A stretch of DNA of 64,000 nucleotides from Saprospiraceae bacterium. Its GTDB lineage: Bacteria > Bacteroidota > Bacteroidia > Chitinophagales > Saprospiraceae. Positions within the stretch are counted from its first letter, which is position 1. Each line of letters starts with the position of its first letter. Positions 35,327 through 44,257 of this stretch are shown here, piece after piece. The translations under genes and the position numbers were made by a program. The stretch is taken from contig JADJNW010000003.1 in NCBI GenBank assembly GCA_016714085.1, forward strand, positions 62,001-126,000, read 5' to 3'. Below the pieces are notes generated by a model. That model did not search any database, was not told the DNA's origin, and was given only the letters and a program-made list of their open reading frames with translations.

Positions 35327-35776
35327 TTACACCAGCCAGCGCGTCATCAAAACCCGATTATGATCTTGAAAATCGAAACTGCGATAGAGCGCTCTACCCG
35401 CCTCGTTATGTATTTCAACTTCCAGATGGATCGCCTTCACGCCCATTTCCTTTGCTTTTTCGGCAACAAATTCTACCGTTTTGGTACCAATGCCATTGCT
35501 GCGGTATTCAGGCAATACATATAATTCATCCAGGAAAGCATCTCGACCTTTAAATTCAAAACTAAACCCAAGTGTAAGTGCCACATAGCCAACGTTTTGC
35601 CCATTTCCCATGATGAGCCAAATCTTGCCGTAGTTTGAATTATTAAGAAAAATGCGGAGCGCTTCTTTGGCGGCGTCCCGATTGAAATTATAATCATCAA
35701 TAGCGTAGAAATCTTGTTGCATCTTCAAGATCAACTCCACATCATCCATGCCTGCTGCAAAAAAATTAAGATTCAT
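35327..35776 (-). CDS. GNAT family N-acetyltransferase
   Basis: 149 residues of GNAT fold. The acetyl-CoA-binding motif A is visible as FLDELYVLPEYRSNGIGTKT, with R/Q-x-x-G-x-G/A form (RSNGIG), followed by AIHLEVEIHNEAGRALYRSFDF, the motif B region. No signal peptide. Acceptor unknown. Single gene between two plus-strand genes. Confidence 0.9.
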   Translation of the reverse strand: MNLNFFAAGMDDVELILKMQQDFYAIDDYNFNRDAAKEALRIFLNNSNYGKIWLIMGNGQNVGYVALTLGFSFEFKGRDAFLDELYVLPEYRSNGIGTKTVEFVAEKAKEMGVKAIHLEVEIHNEAGRALYRSFDFQDHNRVLMTRWLV

Positions 35777-35993
35777 TATACCAGGGTTTAATTAAGGTCG
35801 TAACCGCAAAGTTGCGGAAAAGTGTGCATATTGTCATGTTAATTTGCAAAAGAAAATTTCTGTACTTTTCTTTTGCTTTAAAAGCCAAATTTTTCGCAAA
35901 TTTGACGCTCAATTCCAAGATTTTATACGTATTATTTTTATAAATGCCTTAGAAAAATAATCTCCTTACCACTTCAAATAAAAACAAAGCTTT

Positions 35994-37361
35994 ATGAAAA
36001 ATCGTAAAATCTTACTAGCTGAAAAAGAAATCCCTACGCATTGGTATAATATCGTACATGATATGCCCAATAAGCCCTTGCCCCCATTGCATCCTGGTAC
36101 GCTCCAGCCCATTGGCCCGGAAGCACTTGCGCCGCTATTCCCAATGGAATTGATCAAGCAAGAAGTAAGCACCGAAAAATGGGTGGAAATACCCGACGAA
36201 ATCCGCGATGTATATGCGCTCTGGCGTCCTACGCCGATGTTTCGCGCTTATAATTTGGAAAAAATCTTAGATAGCCCTGCGAAGATTTATTATAAATACG
36301 AAGGAGTAAGCCCTTCTGGTTCACATAAGCCAAATACTGCCGTCGCTCAAGCATATTATAATAAACAAGAAGGTGTAAAACGCATCACTACAGAGACGGG
36401 CGCGGGGCAGTGGGGTAGTGCATTGAGTTTTGCTTGTAATTTGTTTGGGATTGAATGTGAGGTATATATGGTGAAAATCAGCTATCAGCAGAAGCCTTAT
36501 CGCAAGATTATGATGAACACCTGGGGCGCAAAAGTATATGCTTCGCCCACCAATTTGACCGAAGCCGGTAAAAAAATCCTTTCCAAAAATCCCAATTCGC
36601 CCGGTAGCCTTGGCATCGCTATTTCGGAAGCGGTGGAGCGCGCTGCAACCGACGACGAAACAAAATATGCCTTGGGCAGTGTACTCAATCATGTTTTGAT
36701 GCATCAAACGGTAATTGGTCAGGAAGCCGTTGTTCAAATGGAAAAAGCCGGGGACTTGCCGGATGTAGTGGTTGCGCCTTTTGGTGGAGGCTCTAATTTT
36801 GCCGGGATTAGTTTTCCATTCTTGCGATTAAATTTGGAGGAAGGTAAAAAAATTCGTTGTATTGCAAGTGAGCCCGCCTCTTGCCCCAAGCTTACGAAAG
36901 GTGTTTTTCGTTATGATTTTGGAGATACTGTCGGCATGACGCCTTTGCTGCCAATGTACACGTTGGGGCATACCTTTGTGCCTGCACCCATTCATGCAGG
37001 CGGCTTGCGGTATCACGGAGCAGGCGTGATTGTGAGTCAGTTATTAAAAGATAAATTGATAGAAGCGCGTGCACATGATCAATTGGAATGCTTTGAAGCG
37101 GGGGTTCTTTTTGCGAAAGCCGAAGGCATTATTCCTGCGCCAGAGACCAATCACGCTATTGCTACAGCCCTTCAGGAAGTGGAGCGCTGCAAACGAGAAG
37201 GCAAATCGGAAACAATCCTGATTCATTTATGTGGTCATGGTAATTTTGACCTGGCGGCTTATGAAAATTATCTTTCCGGCAATTTACAAAAGCACGAAAT
37301 TACGCAAGCAGAGATCGACGCGGCCATTGCTTTGATCGATACACCAGAAATAGCAGCATAA
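35994..37361 (+). CDS. TrpB-like (TrpB2) tryptophan synthase beta subunit
   Basis: 455 residues, a PLP enzyme of the TrpB2 branch that makes tryptophan from indole and serine. The PLP lysine is in SPSGSHKPNTAVAQAYYN, followed by TTETGAGQWGSALSFAC and the phosphate-binding VVAPFGGGSNFAGI. The extended N-terminus (HWYNIVHDMPNKPLPPLHPG) and missing TrpA-contact features mark TrpB2 over classic TrpB1. No trpA or other trp gene is nearby, as usual for this branch, which may work alone in indole salvage. Confidence 0.93.
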   Translation: MKNRKILLAEKEIPTHWYNIVHDMPNKPLPPLHPGTLQPIGPEALAPLFPMELIKQEVSTEKWVEIPDEIRDVYALWRPTPMFRAYNLEKILDSPAKIYYKYEGVSPSGSHKPNTAVAQAYYNKQEGVKRITTETGAGQWGSALSFACNLFGIECEVYMVKISYQQKPYRKIMMNTWGAKVYASPTNLTEAGKKILSKNPNSPGSLGIAISEAVERAATDDETKYALGSVLNHVLMHQTVIGQEAVVQMEKAGDLPDVVVAPFGGGSNFAGISFPFLRLNLEEGKKIRCIASEPASCPKLTKGVFRYDFGDTVGMTPLLPMYTLGHTFVPAPIHAGGLRYHGAGVIVSQLLKDKLIEARAHDQLECFEAGVLFAKAEGIIPAPETNHAIATALQEVERCKREGKSETILIHLCGHGNFDLAAYENYLSGNLQKHEITQAEIDAAIALIDTPEIAA

Positions 37362-37381
37362 AATTATTTTAAATAAGTTAC

Positions 37382-37419
37382 AAAAGGCTAATGATTTGAT
37401 TATGAGGCATTAGCCTTTT
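37382..37419. terminator. bidirectional terminator between trpB2 and mutarotase gene
   Basis: AAAAGGCTAATG (37382-37393) pairs with CATTAGCCTTTT (37408-37419), loop of 14. It sits between two convergent genes, 20 nt after one stop and 29 nt from the other. Confidence 0.8.
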
Positions 37420-37448
37420 GCTTATTATATGGTTTTATAATTATTTAA

Positions 37449-37781
37449 TCAGGATAATTGAAAAATTTTATCCATTAAAAGCCATTTTTCGCCTGATTTT
37501 GCTTGTGGTAGAGGTGATTGAAATTGCCACATCAAAGTTTCCCATTCTTGCACCGCCGGATTAGCAGCATCCATTGCTGCTTTTCGTTCAAAAGAAAAGT
37601 CATCATTGGTTTCCATGATCATGCACATTCGGGTACCCAAGCGAAAGATTTGTAAATCTATAATCCCTGCTTCTTGTATGCTTTGCGCGATAGATTCAGG
37701 AATTTGTTGATGATAGCGCTCATATTCCTCAATTAATTGTGGGTCATCCTTCAAATCGAGCGTCAAACAATATCTTTTCAT
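37449..37781 (-). CDS. L-rhamnose/L-fucose mutarotase family protein
   Basis: 110 residues matching the rhamnose mutarotase (DUF718) family: MKRYCLTLDLKDDPQLIEEY, the active-site His in YERYHQQIPESI, and RLGTRMCMIMETNDDFSF. These dimeric ferredoxin-like enzymes interconvert alpha and beta forms of L-sugars. Because a GH95 alpha-L-fucosidase lies in the same direction upstream (38570-41038), the working substrate here may be L-fucose; that is inference from context. Confidence 0.88.
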   Translation of the reverse strand: MKRYCLTLDLKDDPQLIEEYERYHQQIPESIAQSIQEAGIIDLQIFRLGTRMCMIMETNDDFSFERKAAMDAANPAVQEWETLMWQFQSPLPQAKSGEKWLLMDKIFQLS

Positions 37782-37847
37782 CAGCAGGGCTTTTAATTTT
37801 ATAAATTCTTATCATAATTATAACTTCTGGTTATCCTTTTTGATTTT

Positions 37848-38462
37848 TTACCCTCCAAAGTATTTTTCAGCATTTGATTCTTCATGCGTTTGATCCATTG
37901 ACACTGGCTGATTTTCAATACCTAAATAACGTTCAATTTTTTGCTCAATGAACTGCGCTTCTTCATTATAATTTAGTCCTTCGATTAATGTGTAATAATT
38001 ACCTGAATGAGTAATAAAATGTACATCATATGTATAGGTGATGTGTCCTTTGTAGCGCTTTGTTTTCCTTTCTATGAAAAATTGCTGAACCGCGGCTCGA
38101 ACGATGTCTTTTTGACCTTTCCAGTGAAGAGGTCTGATCCGGACAAGAATTTCCTTTGGATTTACTTCGATTGTTGTTTTATTCAACAATTTAGCAAGAC
38201 CTATGTAAATAAAATAAATCCCGCCTGCTATCATAATCATTACTATGAATGTTGCAATGATAGGATTTTTTACATCTTCCAGAATTGGACGGTCGGCAAT
38301 GGATTCTATAAATAGTTGTATAAAAGCGGCTAAACAGAGAATACCCTGGATCAAGGTGAGAAAATAATTAAGTTTATACCATCGATAAGTAATAATCAAT
38401 TGATGATATCCTTCCTGAACAGTGATGCTTTCTGGTTCCTGGGAATAGTTATACATTGTCAT
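37848..38462 (-). CDS. two-helix membrane protein, unknown
   Basis: 204 residues with two transmembrane helices (about 30-52 and 68-92: TFIVMIMIAGGIYFIYIGLA) after a short N-terminal strand, then a soluble C-terminal domain with alternating strands (TTIEVNPKEILVRIRPLHW) reminiscent of bacterial PH-like domains. No named family. ATG 38462 is used; 38456 is possible. It lies between the fucosidase and mutarotase genes on the same strand. Confidence 0.72.
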   Translation of the reverse strand: MTMYNYSQEPESITVQEGYHQLIITYRWYKLNYFLTLIQGILCLAAFIQLFIESIADRPILEDVKNPIIATFIVMIMIAGGIYFIYIGLAKLLNKTTIEVNPKEILVRIRPLHWKGQKDIVRAAVQQFFIERKTKRYKGHITYTYDVHFITHSGNYYTLIEGLNYNEEAQFIEQKIERYLGIENQPVSMDQTHEESNAEKYFGG

Positions 38463-38569
38463 AATAATAACATTTGCAATTAAAGTACTTAAAAATAAGT
38501 ACTCATGCCATTTTTATCGACTAATATAATGGAATTTGACGACCTATTAAATTTTGTAAGAACTATTTA

Positions 38570-41038
38570 TTATTGCACGAAACTATAAGTTTTTCCCGCT
38601 TTTGTTTTAAAATCAAAAACCAAAGTTTCCTTTAAATTCAAGCCTTTCAGCTGTGCCTTCGGTGAAATAAGCGCCTGTTTAATCATCGGTATTTCATAAA
38701 ATGGATTGGAATTATTACCAATTGCAGCTTTTAATTTTACACCTTTGGCTTTCAGTGTATTAGGTAAGCGGAGTCTGCAATTCCCTCCTAAATTTGATTT
38801 GATTATGAGTTTTGTTACATTCCCATTTTCCCATTCCATATCTACCTCAAAACCGCCTCGGGCCTTCAGTCCACTGATTTTTCCTTTTTTCCAAACATCG
38901 GGCAAAGCCGGTAAAATATGAATTGCACCGTCATGGCTTTGTACAAACATTTCTGCGATACCTGCCGTGCAACCGTAATTGCCATCAATTTGAAATGGGG
39001 GGTGTGCATCAAATAAATTATTATACGTACCGCCCCCTTGCTTTCCTGGAACAGCCGCAGGAGATAATTGATCGGTCAACAATTTATAAGCATGATTGCC
39101 ATCCAAAAAGCGCGACCAGAGACAAACTTTCCAACCCATCGACCAACCGGTTGATACATCACCTCTGTAATTCAAGGAGTTACGCGCTGCTTCAAATAAT
39201 TCCGGCGTGCGATAAGGTGAAATTTGATTGGAAGGATACAAGCCATATAAATGCGAAACGTGGCGATGCTTATCCCCGGGATCGTCCCAATCCTGCATCC
39301 ATTCCTGCAATTGGCTATGCTGACCGATTTGCATGGGCGCTAATTGCGTGCGTTTTTGTTGCAATAAAACCTGATAATCTGCATCTTTTTTTAATATCTC
39401 CGCTGCACGAATCGTGTTGGAAAATAAATCATAAACCAATTGGTTATCCATCGTAGCACCGGCAGTGATAGCAACATTTTTATCTTTAATATAATCATTT
39501 TCTGGCGAGACAGAAGGGCTGACAATTAACCAATTATGCTCAGATTCTTTTTGTAATACGTCTATAAAAAAATCGCTTGCACCTTTTAAAACAGGATAAT
39601 ATTTTTCTAAAAATTTTACATCACCTGTAAATATATAATGATACCATATATGTTGGCTCAGCCATGCACCGCCCATTGGCCACATACCCCAGGAACGAGC
39701 CCCATCCACAGGGTCGGTCATCCGCCACAAATCTGTATTATGATGCGTGACCCATCCCTTAGCGCCGTAGGTTTTTTGCGCACTTTCTTTACCAGTTTGT
39801 GATAAATCTTGTAACATTTTAAATAAAGGATCATGCAATTCGCTCAAATTTGTAACTTCGGCGGGCCAGTAATTCATTTCTGCATTAATATTAATTGTAT
39901 ATTTACTATCCCAGGGAGGGCTTACTTTATCATTCCAAATGCCTTGCAATGTCGTAGGCTGCCCACCCGGTTGTGAGCCGGAAATCAATAAATACCGCCC
40001 AAATTGAAAATAAAGTGCCGCTAATTGAGGGTCATATCCAGTAGCAAATTGCGCCAAACGCTGATCAGTAGGGAGTTTTATGGCATCGGTTATCCCAAGA
40101 TCAAATTTTACTCGATCAAAATATTTTTTATAATAGTCTTGATGTGTATTTAATAAAGTGGAATAATCTTTTTTAGTTATATTTTGTAAATAACTCGCAG
40201 CGCGCTCGCTCTGGTTACCGCTTATATCTTTATAATTATTAAAATTCGTTGCAATGGAAAGATAAATTATTACTTCGTCTGCGTTTTTAATTATTAACCG
40301 ATTTTCATTATTACTCAGCGTTCCGCCCTTTAAAATAGGCAGTACTTGCGTTTCAAATTTTATCATCCCTTTTTGCCCTTCATGATCCCCGGTAACGCCT
40401 GTAAGGAAAAGTTTATCGGATGTTGCTTTGACAGCGTGCTGTTTTTGAGGACTTTGTAAAGATAAATTACAAGAAATACTGCCGGGTTTATTTGCAGTAA
40501 GCCGTACAATTATAACTTGATCGGTAAATGACGTAAATATTTCCCGTTTGTATTGAATATTATTTACTTCATAACGAACGGAAGCGACAGCATTTGCAAT
40601 ATCTAATTCTCGATAATAATTTGTAAAGTTTTGATGATCAGGAAATTGAATCATTAAATCACCAACAGGCTGATAGGGCATTCCATCATTAAGCGATTTT
40701 ACTTTATTATTTGCTAATTGCTGGGCTTCTACATATTTACCTTCTGATAACAGTTTTCTGATTTCGGGGATGGCTTTTCCAGTCTCAGGGTTGATATTAT
40801 TATTAGGGCCGCCAGCCCAAACGGTTTCTTCATTCAATTGTAAATGCTCTTGCTCTGGAGCTCCAAAAATCATGGCACCCAACCTGCCATTGCCGACAGG
40901 AAGTGCTTCTTCCCATTTTGCAGCCGGTTGATTATACCAAAGCTTCATATTATTTGTAATACTCTGATTATGAGCTGTATGACAAAAGAGAATGCTCAAT
41001 AAAAAGAATAATAAAATGCCGGATTTTTGAATATACAT
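38570..41038 (-). CDS. GH95 family alpha-L-fucosidase / glycoside hydrolase
   Basis: 822 residues with a signal peptide (cleavage near AHNQ). The N-terminal domain opens LWYNQPAAKWEEALPVGNGR and LGAMIFG, typical of GH95. The catalytic (alpha/alpha)6 barrel shows INAEMNYWPAEVTNL (the paired Asn of the active site), IVSPSVSPEND (the Glu of the family, here in SPEN), and IDGNYGCTAGIAEMFVQSH (the Asp). GH95 enzymes release L-fucose, or L-galactose, by inversion; most cleave alpha-1,2-fucosides. Length is standard. Periplasmic. Confidence 0.94.
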   Translation of the reverse strand: MYIQKSGILLFFLLSILFCHTAHNQSITNNMKLWYNQPAAKWEEALPVGNGRLGAMIFGAPEQEHLQLNEETVWAGGPNNNINPETGKAIPEIRKLLSEGKYVEAQQLANNKVKSLNDGMPYQPVGDLMIQFPDHQNFTNYYRELDIANAVASVRYEVNNIQYKREIFTSFTDQVIIVRLTANKPGSISCNLSLQSPQKQHAVKATSDKLFLTGVTGDHEGQKGMIKFETQVLPILKGGTLSNNENRLIIKNADEVIIYLSIATNFNNYKDISGNQSERAASYLQNITKKDYSTLLNTHQDYYKKYFDRVKFDLGITDAIKLPTDQRLAQFATGYDPQLAALYFQFGRYLLISGSQPGGQPTTLQGIWNDKVSPPWDSKYTININAEMNYWPAEVTNLSELHDPLFKMLQDLSQTGKESAQKTYGAKGWVTHHNTDLWRMTDPVDGARSWGMWPMGGAWLSQHIWYHYIFTGDVKFLEKYYPVLKGASDFFIDVLQKESEHNWLIVSPSVSPENDYIKDKNVAITAGATMDNQLVYDLFSNTIRAAEILKKDADYQVLLQQKRTQLAPMQIGQHSQLQEWMQDWDDPGDKHRHVSHLYGLYPSNQISPYRTPELFEAARNSLNYRGDVSTGWSMGWKVCLWSRFLDGNHAYKLLTDQLSPAAVPGKQGGGTYNNLFDAHPPFQIDGNYGCTAGIAEMFVQSHDGAIHILPALPDVWKKGKISGLKARGGFEVDMEWENGNVTKLIIKSNLGGNCRLRLPNTLKAKGVKLKAAIGNNSNPFYEIPMIKQALISPKAQLKGLNLKETLVFDFKTKAGKTYSFVQ

Positions 41039-41237
41039 AGGTTTAATTATTTTGCTATTTTAGAAAAGACACTTACCTGCGCTAATATACAAGTTATGCT
41101 GAAAAATGGAGACTGCAACTCAAAAGTTTAGGTTGATGAATTGGTAACTTTTCGGCGGATTTCTTTTATATTACATTTAAAAGCAAAACGATATTTTACT
41201 GATTTTTAACATTTTGAATATAAAAACTAAATTGGTG

Positions 41238-41360
41238 ATGAGTAAAATTATACTTATTCTTATTTCAATAGATTTTGCGTCGCTTTTGAATGCTCAAACC
41301 AAGCCTTTGCATAATAATGATCCGCTGCAACCGAACGAAAAATATTTTCAACACAATTGA
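41238..41360 (+). CDS. small ORF with signal peptide, possibly gene remnant
   Basis: A 40-codon ORF: MSKIILILISIDFASLLNAQ, a good signal peptide ending NAQ, then a 20-residue polar tail (PLHNNDPLQPNEKYFQHN). It lies in a 640-nt gap otherwise without genes. Either a small secreted peptide or the start of a decayed secreted protein. Nothing downstream continues it. Confidence 0.35.
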   Translation: MSKIILILISIDFASLLNAQTKPLHNNDPLQPNEKYFQHN

Positions 41361-41484
41361 AGAATAGGGAGCGGATTACAAAAAAGTTTAGCAAACAATA
41401 AACTTAAATAAGTTGAAACTAAATATTGGATGTGATTTTACTGTGATTGTTTTATTTTCGGGATTCAATCAAAGTCATGCGTTG

Positions 41485-41589
41485 CTAAAACAGAATCCCA
41501 ATCTTACACGCCACATTCGGCTCTTGTGCATACATATCAAAAAACTGCCGACCCATCCCGTTGAGCTGAATTATTTCTAAACTGCTTTT
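41485..41589 (-). pseudogene. 3' remnant of a gene
   Basis: A minus-strand open stretch of 34 codons ending in TAG, reading EIIQLNGMGRQFFDMYAQE and PNVACKIGILF. Composition looks like the C-terminus of a real protein, but there is a stop just upstream (41590-41592) and no start. With the small ORF at 41238 this suggests the gap 41039-41677 holds decayed genes; the rest of it shows nothing I can name. Confidence 0.3.
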
Positions 41590-41652
41590 CTATTATTGTA
41601 TAGTTGGCTGAGGCTCTTTGTTTTAATAAAAGTCTCCCGGGCGGCTCTCTTT

Positions 41653-41676
41653 TCACCCGATCACCCCATCACCCAA
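41653..41676 (-). repeat. octamer array NNGGGTGA x3 after a stop codon
   Basis: On the minus strand, three exact 8-nt units ending GGGTGA follow the TGA stop of the exonuclease gene (41678-41680). Same pattern, orientation and position as at 31406-31429. Confidence 0.6.
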
Positions 41677-41677
41677 C

Positions 41678-42220
41678 TCAATACCGCCACTCATCCAAAT
41701 ATTTTGCAAAAACCCGCGCCAGATTTTCTGCATCGTCAATGCCGCGATGGTGCGTGCCTGTAAACTCAAAACCTTCCGCATTTACCACTGATTTTAAGCC
41801 TTTCGATTGCCGCAAACGCTTGATTTCCCTATATTGTTCTTTCAAATTGATATGCGGCTCTACCCAATCGTAATCCATATCGTGGAGTTGGCAATCCTGA
41901 ATCAGCATTGTTTTATCGAAACCGCCCCAGGAGCAAAGCAGGTAATCTTCATCAAAAACCTCGGCCCAATCCTGAAAATCTTCAATTACATCTGGAAAAT
42001 TAGGCGCCCGATCAATATCAATCTGCCGAATAGTTGTCAGTTCCTGACAAAAAGCGGAAAGCCTCGGGTGCATCTTAGGTCGAATAAAACTGTTGAAAGT
42101 GCCTTCTACTTCGCCGTAGTTATTGAGCCGAACCGCTCCAATTTCAATAATTTCCTGCACCAGAGAGGGTGGTCGTCCTTGCCAACAAGTTGCCTCCAGA
42201 TCGTAGATGATAAAATTCAT
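41678..42220 (-). CDS. 3'-5' exonuclease (DEDDh, KapD/ERI-like)
   Basis: 180 residues from ATG 42220. DEDDh nuclease fold: Exo I as FIIYDLEATCWQG (Asp and Glu), EIIEIGAVRLN after it, Exo II Asp in LLCSWGGFDKTML, and Exo III as HHRGIDDAENLARVF (His and Asp). That set, with the aromatic ATCW, matches the ERI1/KapD/RNase T-like group acting on RNA or single-stranded DNA 3' ends. It is last in a minus-strand run from hemE. Target not known. Confidence 0.92.
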   Translation of the reverse strand: MNFIIYDLEATCWQGRPPSLVQEIIEIGAVRLNNYGEVEGTFNSFIRPKMHPRLSAFCQELTTIRQIDIDRAPNFPDVIEDFQDWAEVFDEDYLLCSWGGFDKTMLIQDCQLHDMDYDWVEPHINLKEQYREIKRLRQSKGLKSVVNAEGFEFTGTHHRGIDDAENLARVFAKYLDEWRY

Positions 42221-42223
42221 TTT

Positions 42224-42300
42224 CAAGATGTCAGATACTAGATGTCAGATGCCGGATTTACAAATATCCAAACACCAAACTTCCAAACATTAAACTTCAA
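42224..42300 (-). repeat. heptamer and 7/8-nt phased arrays around the rocD stop
   Basis: Two adjoining arrays. At 42224-42251 are four exact 7-nt units ending GATG or GATA on the plus strand. At about 42260-42300, TTT triplets on the minus strand recur every 7 or 8 nt and run through the rocD stop codon (42290-42292). Together they fill the space between rocD and the exonuclease start. Confidence 0.5.
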
Positions 42301-43537
42301 ATGTCAAAACCGTTTGTTCTATAATGTCACAACATTCGTGTAGTTGTGCCTCGGTCATTACCAGCGGCGGCGCAAATCGAATGATATTGCCGTGTGTGGG
42401 CTTCGCCAACAAGGCATTTTCTGCCATTTTCAAACAGATATTCCAAGCCAAGTCGCCGTCTTCGCTATCATTCACAACAACAGCATTCAATAAGCCTTTG
42501 CCACGCACTGAGGTCACTATCTTCGTTTTGTCCACTAGATTTTGCTGCATTCGCTCTCGGAAAATATTTCCAAGATGAAAAGCATTTTCAGCCAATTGCT
42601 CATTTTTCAACACTTCCAAAGCTTCCATTCCTACGGCACAAGCCAAAGGATTGCCGCCATAAGTGGAGCCATGTTCGCCAGGATGAAGATTGAGCATAAT
42701 TTCATCGTTTGCCAAAATCGCCGATACTGGGTACGTTCCACCAGATAAAGCTTTGCCGAGAATTAAAATATCGGGTTTAAAATTATGATAATCACAACAT
42801 AATAATTTTCCCGTGCGCCCAAGCCCTGTCTGGATTTCATCGGCTATAAATAAAACATTATATTCTTTACATAATTTATAAGCTCCAGGTAAATAATGAT
42901 CATCAGGAACGACGACGCCCGCTTCTCCCTGAATCGGTTCTACCATAAAGCCCGCCACCGTTGGGTCTTGCAAAGCTTCTTCCAAAGCAGGCAGATCATT
43001 ATAAGGTACAATTTTATAGCCCGGCATATAAGGCCCAAAATCCTTGGTGCTTTTAGAATCGGTAGAAGCAGAAATCGCAGCCAGCGTACGTCCCCAGAAA
43101 TTACCCGTTACGAACACAATTTTTGCTTGATTTACAGGAATTCCTTTATTCACATAACCCCATTTCCGTGCCAGCTTGATTGCGGTTTCCCCGCCCTCTA
43201 CGCCAGTATTCATGGGCAATACGCGATCATAACCAAAGTATTCGGTGATGTATTTTTCAAAACGACCTAAGATATCATTATAAAATGCGCGTGAGGTTAG
43301 CGTCAATTTCCCAGCTTGCTCCACCAAAGCTTTGATAATTCGAGGATGACAATGCCCTTGATTTACAGCAGAATATGCCGATAAAAAATCATAATATTGT
43401 TTATCTTCCACATCCCAAACAAATACACCTCGCCCTTTTGCAAGCACCACCGGCAATGGATGATAATTATGTGCGCCGTACCGCTCTTCGAGTTGTATCA
43501 AATCCTGAGAGGAAAGCATGGTCTCTTCCGAAATCAT
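42290..43537 (-). CDS. rocD: ornithine--oxo-acid transaminase
   Basis: 415 residues, class III PLP aminotransferase moving the delta-amino group of ornithine to 2-oxoglutarate, giving glutamate semialdehyde. Marks: ERYGAHNYHPLPVVLAKGRG at the N-terminus (typical of RocD), PMNTGVEGGETAIKLARKWG, VFVTGNFWGRTLAAIS, DEIQTGLGRTG, and PLP lysine in DILILGKALSGGTYPVSA. Full length. A perfect -7 box TACCTTTG lies on the minus strand at 43573-43580, 36 nt before the start. It leads arginine/ornithine to proline or glutamate. Confidence 0.95.
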   Translation of the reverse strand: MISEETMLSSQDLIQLEERYGAHNYHPLPVVLAKGRGVFVWDVEDKQYYDFLSAYSAVNQGHCHPRIIKALVEQAGKLTLTSRAFYNDILGRFEKYITEYFGYDRVLPMNTGVEGGETAIKLARKWGYVNKGIPVNQAKIVFVTGNFWGRTLAAISASTDSKSTKDFGPYMPGYKIVPYNDLPALEEALQDPTVAGFMVEPIQGEAGVVVPDDHYLPGAYKLCKEYNVLFIADEIQTGLGRTGKLLCCDYHNFKPDILILGKALSGGTYPVSAILANDEIMLNLHPGEHGSTYGGNPLACAVGMEALEVLKNEQLAENAFHLGNIFRERMQQNLVDKTKIVTSVRGKGLLNAVVVNDSEDGDLAWNICLKMAENALLAKPTHGNIIRFAPPLVMTEAQLHECCDIIEQTVLTFEV

Positions 43538-43572
43538 AAGATTAAATTTTGTAGGTTCTACAATGCTTCACA

Positions 43573-43580
43573 CAAAGGTA
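43573..43580 (-). promoter_or_regulatory. -7 box of probable rocD promoter
   Basis: TACCTTTG on the minus strand, a perfect TAnnTTTG match, 36 nt before the rocD ATG. No good TTTG is seen at the -33 distance, so the call is moderate. Confidence 0.4.
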
Positions 43581-43653
43581 AGCAAATGAAGGAGGGGTTT
43601 GGTTGAACGCAACTGCTCAAAATCCTTTGAAAAAGCAATTTATGGACAAAATC

Positions 43654-44208
43654 TTATTCTACTTCCACAATCAATTCCACTTCTACTGCAATGTTTCTGG
43701 GCAAAGAGGACATTCCCACTGCCGAGCGAGCGTGTTTGCCGCGCTCCCCAAATACCGCCACCATCAAGTCTGAAAAGCCATTCACCACCTCAGGTTGGTT
43801 GGTAAAATTGTCGGTGCAATTCACCATACCCAGCACTTTCACGATACGTTTTACTTTATTCAAATCGCCAATTTCAGCTTTTAGGGCAGCTAATTGATTG
43901 ATTCCCACCAATCTAGCCGCTTCGTATCCCTGACGTTCATTCAAATCTTTTCCCACTTTTCCTGTGATATAAGTGCCATCATCCTTGAGCGGTCCTTTGC
44001 CAGCCAGGAAAATCAAGTTGCCCGTGCGCACAGCGTTCACATAATTTGCCACTGGTGACGAGGGTTTCGGCAGGTTGATTCCGAGTTTTTGCAGATTAGC
44101 TTCGGCATCTACTTTTGGCAACTGATCGGTAGTCGGCAGCGAACCTGTTGTTCGCGGATTGCAGGAAAATAAAAGAAGGGATAGTAAGAAGATGGATATG
44201 ATTCTCAT
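43654..44208 (-). CDS. RidA family lipoprotein
   Basis: 184 residues from ATG 44208, giving a lipobox (MRIISIFLLSLLLFSC, Cys 16). A 40-residue linker leads into a YjgF/RidA domain: LGINLPKPSSPVANYVNAV, NLIFLAGKGPL, and the C-terminal signature GKHARSAVGMSSLPRNIAVE, holding the Arg that binds the imine or carboxylate. RidA proteins are mostly cytoplasmic imine deaminases; a lipoprotein version should sit in the envelope, where its substrate would differ. Between accD and rocD, same strand. Confidence 0.88.
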   Translation of the reverse strand: MRIISIFLLSLLLFSCNPRTTGSLPTTDQLPKVDAEANLQKLGINLPKPSSPVANYVNAVRTGNLIFLAGKGPLKDDGTYITGKVGKDLNERQGYEAARLVGINQLAALKAEIGDLNKVKRIVKVLGMVNCTDNFTNQPEVVNGFSDLMVAVFGERGKHARSAVGMSSLPRNIAVEVELIVEVE

Positions 44209-44257
44209 AGTTATATTTTGATTTTTCTCAATTTTTAAATTATTGATCTTCAAACTT

